NCBI GenBank assembly: GCA_963662965.1
Contig: OY759970.1
Location: 3,782,001 to 3,846,000 of the forward strand
Source of the DNA: DTWD01 sp963662965
GTDB taxonomy: Bacteria; Acidobacteriota; Vicinamibacteria; Vicinamibacterales; UBA8438
Length of the DNA: 64,000 nucleotides
Direction of reading: 5' to 3'
The notes beneath the pieces are model-generated. The model was not told where the DNA came from. It worked only from the letters and a program-made list of their open reading frames with translations, and did not search any database. Below are positions 59,705 through 64,000 of this stretch, piece after piece. The stretch's first letter is position 1, and the number at the start of each line of letters is the position of its first letter. The translations under genes and the position numbers were made by a program.

Positions 59705-60648
59705 CCGACCACACGTCGACGAGTGAGCCGGGAACGACGTCGCACTAGGCGTGGGCGCAGTTCTGGTTTCCGACCACCACCGCCGTGCCGCTTGCGGTGT
59801 CCCGCCTCGTCCTCGTGCCGGCGTGGCTCTTGATCTTCATGAAGCCGTGGGAAGAGCTCGCGGTCGCCTTGACCTACGACCCGGCGCGGATCGATCAGGC
59901 GATGATCCTCGGCATCTTGTCGTTCGTACCGGTCGAGACGTTCCATAGCTACGAGGTCCAGCGTGGCATCTGGCTGGTGACGCTGGCGAGTGGCGTGTTG
60001 GCCACGGTCGGCCTGTTCACCCGGACATCGCTGTTGCTCTTTGGCCTGGGCAACAGCGTGCTCATCGGTCACCTGTGGTCGTACGGTGAGCTACATCACC
60101 CCGAAGCGCTGTATTGCGTTGCGCTCGTCCTGATGGGGCTGTCGCCCGCGGGTCGCTGCTATTCCATCGATTCGTGGATCGGGCGACGCTCGAAGCAGCC
60201 GGAGCGGTGGGGACCAAACGCGACGATGGATACGTCGACATGGGCGCTGCGGACGGTGCAGTGTCTGCTGGGCCTCGCCTACTTTTCTTCGGGCAGCGCG
60301 AAGCTCCTCGACGGTGGGTTCTACTGGATGAACGGCGCGACGCTGCAGACGATCGTGCTGACCGACTACATCCGCTTTGGCATGCCGGCGGGGAGTTGGC
60401 TCATCCAGAGCTTCTGGCTCTGTGTCCTCGGTGCCGCGATGACGATCGTGGTGGAGGTGTTCTTCTTCGTGGCGGTGTTCATCAAGGCGTCGCGGAAATT
60501 CATCCTGCCCGCCGGGGTCGCGCTCCACGTCGGGATCTATGTGACGATGGCGGCCCCGTTCTTTACCTGGACCGCGATGTACGTGGCGTTCTTCGACATC
60601 GAGGCGGTCCGTCGCCGATTTGTCGCCGCGCCAGCTGGAGCCCGTTGA
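59701..60648 (+). pseudogene. HTTM-domain-like membrane protein gene with early amber codon
   Basis: The natural start is ATG 59701, overlapping the previous stop, but the frame meets TAG at 59746-59748 (codon 16) before continuing in the same frame with AWAQFWFPTTTAVPLAV. Restart at GTG 59785 would give a 287-residue protein. It has about eight hydrophobic helices and motifs of HTTM/vitamin-K-dependent-carboxylase-like proteins (TVGLFTRTSLLLFGLGNSVL, YFSSGSAKLLDGGFYWMNGA, LPAGVALHVGIYVTMAAPFF). The body shows no further lesion, so it could still be made by re-initiation, or the TAG could be an error. It ends TGATG, overlapping the lipoprotein gene. Confidence 0.7.
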
Positions 60649-61535
60649 TGTCCCGCCTGTCGTCTCGGTTCCCTGCGCTCGGCATTCTCGCCGTCGTGTT
60701 GTTCCCCAGCAGTTGGTTGGGCGCGTGTGGCTCGCCCGAGATCGGTCCCCCCGTCGCGATTCCCGCAGTGGCGGTCGACCGCGAACGGGTCCCGATCGGC
60801 GGGCCGCTCGAGATGACCTACCGCTTTACCGCCTCGGCCGAGGTGGCGAGCGTGACGGAGCCCTATCGCGTGGCTGTTCAGTTTCTCAATGCGGACGGGG
60901 AGGTCATGTTCACCGACGACCACGATCCGCCGGTGGCGACGTCCGACTGGCAGCCGGGGGAGACCGTGAGGTACGACCGGCTGCTGTTCATCCCGGTGTA
61001 TCCGTATGTCGGACCGACCTCGATCGCGCTCGGGCTCTATTCGCCGGTCACCGGCGGCCGTGTCGCGCTGGCCGGTGAACCGACCGCGGAGGGCGCCTAC
61101 GTGGTCGGCGCGATCGAGCTCCTGCCCCCACCGCGCAGCATCGTGACGCTACGCGAGGGGTGGCATCGCCGTGAGCTCGATGGCGATCTCGAGTGGCGGT
61201 GGAGCACCGACGAGGCGATCATCGCCTTTCGCAACCCTCGCCAAGATTCCATTCTCTACCTCGAGCTCGATGGTCGTCCGGACCTCTTCGACTCGCCTCA
61301 GCGGGTGGACCTAGTCATCGGGGATCGCACGATCGACACCTTCGTGATCGCGGAAGGCGGCACGACGGTGTACACCTCAACGATGACCGCCCTCGATTTC
61401 GGCGATGACGACCCCACGCAGTTGACGCTACGGGTCACCCCGACGTTCGTGCCGGCCGAGCTTCCAGGCGCGAACGGCGGCGACGCGCGCCGCCTCGGTG
61501 TTCGCGTCTTTCACGCCTTCCTCGAGAGCCGCTAA
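60648..61535 (+). CDS. Lipoprotein of unknown function
   Basis: 295 residues. The signal ends in a lipobox-like LGACGS near residues 24-29, so the mature protein is probably a lipoprotein. The body is all-beta in character (PLEMTYRFTASAEVASVTEP, PTSIALGLYSPVTGGRVALA, SILYLELDGRPDLFDSPQRV) and contains two repeated sandwich-like halves. It overlaps the HTTM-like gene by one base (TGATG), which supports an operon of two membrane proteins and a lipoprotein. No enzyme motif is visible. Function unknown. Confidence 0.72.
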   Translation: MSRLSSRFPALGILAVVLFPSSWLGACGSPEIGPPVAIPAVAVDRERVPIGGPLEMTYRFTASAEVASVTEPYRVAVQFLNADGEVMFTDDHDPPVATSDWQPGETVRYDRLLFIPVYPYVGPTSIALGLYSPVTGGRVALAGEPTAEGAYVVGAIELLPPPRSIVTLREGWHRRELDGDLEWRWSTDEAIIAFRNPRQDSILYLELDGRPDLFDSPQRVDLVIGDRTIDTFVIAEGGTTVYTSTMTALDFGDDDPTQLTLRVTPTFVPAELPGANGGDARRLGVRVFHAFLESR

Positions 61536-61617
61536 CCGCGGCGGCGACCTCGCCGCCGGACGGTGCATCGACCACGCGGTCGCGGAGAATCGAGTTGCCC
61601 GTGGTACGTTGGATGTG

Positions 61618-62391
61618 ATGCGACGTGGTCGTTCCATCTCTCGTGTGCCCGCGCTGGTCGTCGCGGCGGTGCTGGTGGCGTACGCGGCATCGCTCGCCGC
61701 GCAGGTCGCGGTGCCCCCGAATGTCGACCGCTCGATTCACGACTACGCCGGCGTGTTGTCGCCCGCCGCCATCGCGACGATGGAGCAGCGTCATCGCGAG
61801 CTATTTGCCAAGACCGAGGTAGCGATCGTCGTGGTGACGATGCGCACGCTCGACGGCGAACCGGCGGCCGACTTCGCGTTGCGTGTCGTCGAGTCGTGGC
61901 AGCCGGGCAATCGGAGCACCGAACGCGGGGTGATGGTGGTGCTCGCGGTCGAAGACCGGGACGTCACGATTCAGACCGGCTATGGCGCCGAAGGCTTCCT
62001 ACCGGACGGTCGTGTCGGAGCCGTCCTCGACAGCGCCCTTCCCAGCTTCTCGCAGGGCGACTGGTCGGCCGGGGTGACCCAGATAAGCCAGGCCTTGGTC
62101 TCGATGGCGGCCGCCGAGTTCGGCGTCGCGATCGAGGGTGCGCCGCCGCCGCCGAGCCGCGTACGGGTGCGTGGGAATCGTCGAGGTGGTCTGCTCAGCC
62201 TGATCGGCATGCTGGTGATGGGCTATTTGTTCTTCCGCCACCCGCGGCTCTTCATGTTGATGATGCTCTCGGGCATGGGACGGGGCATGGGCGGTGGAGG
62301 GTTTCGTGGCGGTGGGTTTGGTGGCGGCGGTGGCTTCGGCGGCTTCGGCGGGGGCGGTTTCGGGGGCGGCGGTGCGAGCCGCGGATTTTAA
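61618..62391 (+). CDS. TPM-domain protein with Gly-rich C-terminus
   Basis: 257 residues from ATG 61618. A signal peptide (VPALVVAAVLVAYAASLAAQ) is followed by a TPM domain (VDRSIHDYAGVLSPAAIATM, TEVAIVVVTMRTLDGEPAAD, RDVTIQTGYGAEGFLPDG). One membrane helix comes next (LLSLIGMLVMGYLFF) and a Gly/Phe-rich cytoplasmic or periplasmic tail (GGGFGGFGGGGF). TPM proteins usually lie next to LemA, as here, with one gene in between. Some are proposed to function in the envelope or in photosystem repair; the role here is unknown. Confidence 0.85.
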   Translation: MRRGRSISRVPALVVAAVLVAYAASLAAQVAVPPNVDRSIHDYAGVLSPAAIATMEQRHRELFAKTEVAIVVVTMRTLDGEPAADFALRVVESWQPGNRSTERGVMVVLAVEDRDVTIQTGYGAEGFLPDGRVGAVLDSALPSFSQGDWSAGVTQISQALVSMAAAEFGVAIEGAPPPPSRVRVRGNRRGGLLSLIGMLVMGYLFFRHPRLFMLMMLSGMGRGMGGGGFRGGGFGGGGGFGGFGGGGFGGGGASRGF

Positions 62392-62395
62392 GTTC

Positions 62396-62417
62396 AGACG
62401 GGGCTGGCTGCCCAAGG
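62396..62417 (+). repeat. Fragment of GC-rich repeat
   Basis: CAGACGGGGCTGGCTGCCC, the outer stem of the dispersed repeat, lies four bases after the TPM gene stop. It could act as a weak terminator or a ribosome-site mask for the next gene. Confidence 0.45.
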
Positions 62418-62426
62418 GCAACGAAT

Positions 62427-63170
62427 ATGACAACTGACGTGAAGGTAGACTCGGCGCTGACGAAGCTCGTCGACAGCCTGCGGGCCGCTGTGGGGGAGGA
62501 TCTGGTGAGCGTTGTGCTCTATGGGTCGGCGGCGCGAGGCGACTATGAGAAGGCGACGAGCGACCTCAATGTGCTCATCGTGATGGAGCGTCTCACGCCG
62601 CAGGCGCTTGAGCGCGTGAGCGCGCCGGTCAAGAAGTGGGAGCGGAGCGGTCAGCCGCCGCCGCGGCTGCTGTCTCGACCGATCATCAGCGAGTCGGCCG
62701 ACGTATTTCCGATCGAGTTCCTCGACCTCAAGGCGGCGCACCGCATCCTGTACGGCGAGGCTCTGTTCGCCGACCTCGACATTCCCCTCGACCACTTGCG
62801 GACCCAATGCGAGCGGGAGCTGCGCGAGAAGATGATGCGGCTGCGCGAGGCCTACCTCGAGGTGCACGACAGCCCGCGGAAGCTGAACCGTTTGCTGACC
62901 GATTCGTATTCAACATTTGTGGCGCTCTTTCGGGGATGCCTGCATCTCCACGGTGATGAGGTGCCGGCGCACAACGATGAGGTTGCCGCGGCGTTTGCCG
63001 CCGCCGCCGATCTCGACCGCGCGCCGTTGGACGAGGTGGCGCTTCTGAAGCACGGGCAGACGGCCGGCGGGAACCCGAAAGAGCTGTTTGCCCGCTACTA
63101 CGACGAACTGACGAAGGCCGTGGCTCGGATCGACCGATTCGCGCCATCGCCTGGAGGTACATACGAATGA
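62427..63170 (+). CDS. Nucleotidyltransferase-fold protein
   Basis: 247 residues. The motif VSVVLYGSAARGDYEKATSD then LNVLIV is the nucleotidyltransferase GS...SDxD signature, but the second acidic residue is Asn (SDLN), so metal binding may be altered. The remainder is helical (RELREKMMRLREAYLEVHDS, FVALFRGCLHLHGDEVPAHN), as in proteins with a C-terminal HEPN-like helical domain. The stop overlaps the lemA start (ATGA at 63167-63170). The position between TPM and LemA suggests that the three are co-translated; the role is unknown. Confidence 0.75.
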   Translation: MTTDVKVDSALTKLVDSLRAAVGEDLVSVVLYGSAARGDYEKATSDLNVLIVMERLTPQALERVSAPVKKWERSGQPPPRLLSRPIISESADVFPIEFLDLKAAHRILYGEALFADLDIPLDHLRTQCERELREKMMRLREAYLEVHDSPRKLNRLLTDSYSTFVALFRGCLHLHGDEVPAHNDEVAAAFAAAADLDRAPLDEVALLKHGQTAGGNPKELFARYYDELTKAVARIDRFAPSPGGTYE

Positions 63171-63730
63171 AGACAGGACTGATCGCGCTTGGCGTCGTGC
63201 TCCTAGTCGTGCTGATGATGGGCGGCTCGCTCGTCGGACGCTACAACGGATTCGTCACGGCGAACGAGCAGATTGACGGCGCCTGGGCGCAGGTGGAGAA
63301 CGTGCTGCAACGCCGCGGCGACCTGATTCCGAATCTCGTCTCGACGGTGCAAGGCTTTGCCGAGCAAGAACGCGAGATCTTCATCGAAGTGGCGAACGCC
63401 CGGAGCCGACTGGCCGGCGCTACGTCCCCGGCAGAGGCCGCGGCCGCCAATGCCGGGATGACCGGCGCATTGGGGCGGCTGCTGGCGATATCCGAGAACT
63501 ATCCCCAGCTCCGTTCGAACGAGAATTTCATTCGGCTACAAGACGAGCTTGCCGGCTCGGAAAACCGAATCGCCGTCGAGCGTCGTCGTTACAACGATAC
63601 GGTCCGCGACTTCAACACCAATGTCCAGCAGTTTCCGAACAACCTGATGGCCGGCATGTTCGGATTCGACAGCCGCGAGTACTTCGAGGCCGACGAGGCG
63701 GCCCAACAAGTGCCGACGGTGCAGTTTTAG
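63167..63730 (+). CDS. lemA: LemA-family membrane protein
   Basis: 187 residues. One N-terminal membrane helix (TGLIALGVVLLVVLMMGGSL) is followed by the LemA helical domain: NGFVTANEQIDGAWAQVENV, LQRRGDLIPNLVSTVQGFAE, NFIRLQDELAGSENRIAVER and RRYNDTVRDFNTNVQQFPNN. All signature stretches are present and length is normal. Biochemical function is unknown. Its TAG stop lies in TTTTAGACGGGGC, the opening of a dispersed repeat copy, so the repeat is the likely terminator. Confidence 0.94.
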   Translation: MKTGLIALGVVLLVVLMMGGSLVGRYNGFVTANEQIDGAWAQVENVLQRRGDLIPNLVSTVQGFAEQEREIFIEVANARSRLAGATSPAEAAAANAGMTGALGRLLAISENYPQLRSNENFIRLQDELAGSENRIAVERRRYNDTVRDFNTNVQQFPNNLMAGMFGFDSREYFEADEAAQQVPTVQF

Positions 63731-63835
63731 ACGGGGCATTGTCAGACGGGGTCTGCGACCCCGAACCCCGCCGGCGGCACTCGCGGGAACCCCTTCGCCC
63801 CACTCCGTGCCGCCGGGGCGCGCCGTGCGCGCCCC
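63731..63835 (+). repeat. GC-rich three-hairpin intergenic repeat
   Basis: ACGGGGCATTGTCAGACGGGG, CTGCGACCCCGAACCCCGCC, CGGCACTCGCGGGAACCCC...CCCACTCCGTGCCGCCGGG, ending GCGCGCCGTGCGCGCCCCG. The outer ACGGGGC stem is doubled. It immediately follows lemA. Confidence 0.85.
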
Positions 63836-63931
63836 GAGTTCGAAGTGCCAACAGCTGGCTTGAACTGGGCCGCAACGGAATCAGCGGGGTGTCGTCTGTA
63901 CTAACCGGACATTCCTGATACCGTAGCACCG

Positions 63932-64000
63932 TGAACAAGCCGCGTTTCATCCTGCTGTCGCTCTGCCTTGCGGTTGGGAGCCTCGTCGTGCGGGCTCAGA
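63932..64000 (+). CDS. Secreted protein, 5' end only (runs off the window)
   Basis: GTG 63932 opens a frame that begins with a clear signal peptide (NKPRFILLSLCLAVGSLVV, then RAQ). Only 23 codons are inside the window, so the product cannot be identified. It lies downstream of lemA and the repeat, on the same strand. Confidence 0.5.

Noticed and set aside
59746..59748. TAG of the HTTM-like gene as pyrrolysine
   Set aside because: Pyrrolysine decoding is rare outside methanogens and a few bacteria using methylamines, and this residue is in a poorly conserved N-terminal extension.

Overview
This is a high-GC bacterial chromosome segment. The gene content points to Acidobacteriota, probably class Vicinamibacteria: a DUF5916 outer-membrane protein, DUF3810 and DUF3014 proteins, PadR control, paired M16 peptidases, and many secreted hydrolases. 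The taxon is an inference; no rRNA gene is present to test it. One tRNA-Phe (GAA) lies at 50577-50652 on the minus strand. No CRISPR array, rRNA or origin was seen.

Layout. 50-1326: decayed YkgJ-like cysteine-cluster gene. 1380-8918: M49-type peptidase, dihydrolipoyl dehydrogenase, IS110/IS1111-type relic, uracil-DNA glycosylase, lipoyl synthase, UPF0173 hydrolase, DUF2203. 9107-10423: ferredoxin plus stand-alone NuoB and NuoI. 10560-17770: TPR/aspartyl-protease protein, large peptidase/propeller/barrel protein, damaged ECF sigma factor, anti-sigma factor, TlpA. 18090-25570: mostly broken or hypothetical genes (carboxypeptidase-regulatory-like, DUF72, ECF sigma, CofD/YvcK-like, LigD phosphoesterase) mixed with intact YheT hydrolase, membrane protein and DinB genes. 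25560-29221: Na+/solute symporter, radical SAM selenoprotein, ATP-grasp enzyme. 29642-34643: YggX, molybdopterin oxidoreductase, atypical ABC ATPase, DUF3810, PilZ. 34992-47763: DUF5916, PadR, MetF, OPT transporter, PqqD, NadE, DUF3014, CHRD, CaiB, tannase. 47800-50576: a small island of transposon and gene fragments abutting tRNA-Phe. 50731-57595: two M16 peptidases, patatin-like protein, FtsB, PAP2, RecA. 57824-58783: IS3 relic. 58853-64000: membrane/HTTM/lipoprotein trio, TPM, nucleotidyltransferase, LemA, and a partial secreted gene.

Main discovery. The gene at 26987 ends in a Cys codon followed by TGA and codons for Ala-Glu-Pro, which matches the CUAEP-tail radical SAM selenoprotein family. 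A hairpin with an AGGUC loop starts 14 nt after the TGA and strongly resembles a bacterial SECIS element, so the frame should extend to 27886. The gene overlaps a symporter gene and precedes an ATP-grasp gene. This copy also appears to have lost, in frame, the segment that should carry the radical SAM CxxxCxxC motif.

Two window-wide patterns stand out. First, a GC-rich intergenic element of about 95 bp with three hairpins occurs in at least eight full or partial copies, usually just after gene ends; one copy sits between two diverged copies of a gene's 3' end. Second, about a dozen genes carry nonsense codons, frameshifts or internal deletions while core genes nearby (recA, lipA, nadE, metF) are intact. 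That suggests ongoing erosion of dispensable genes, although assembly error must be excluded for single-base frameshifts.
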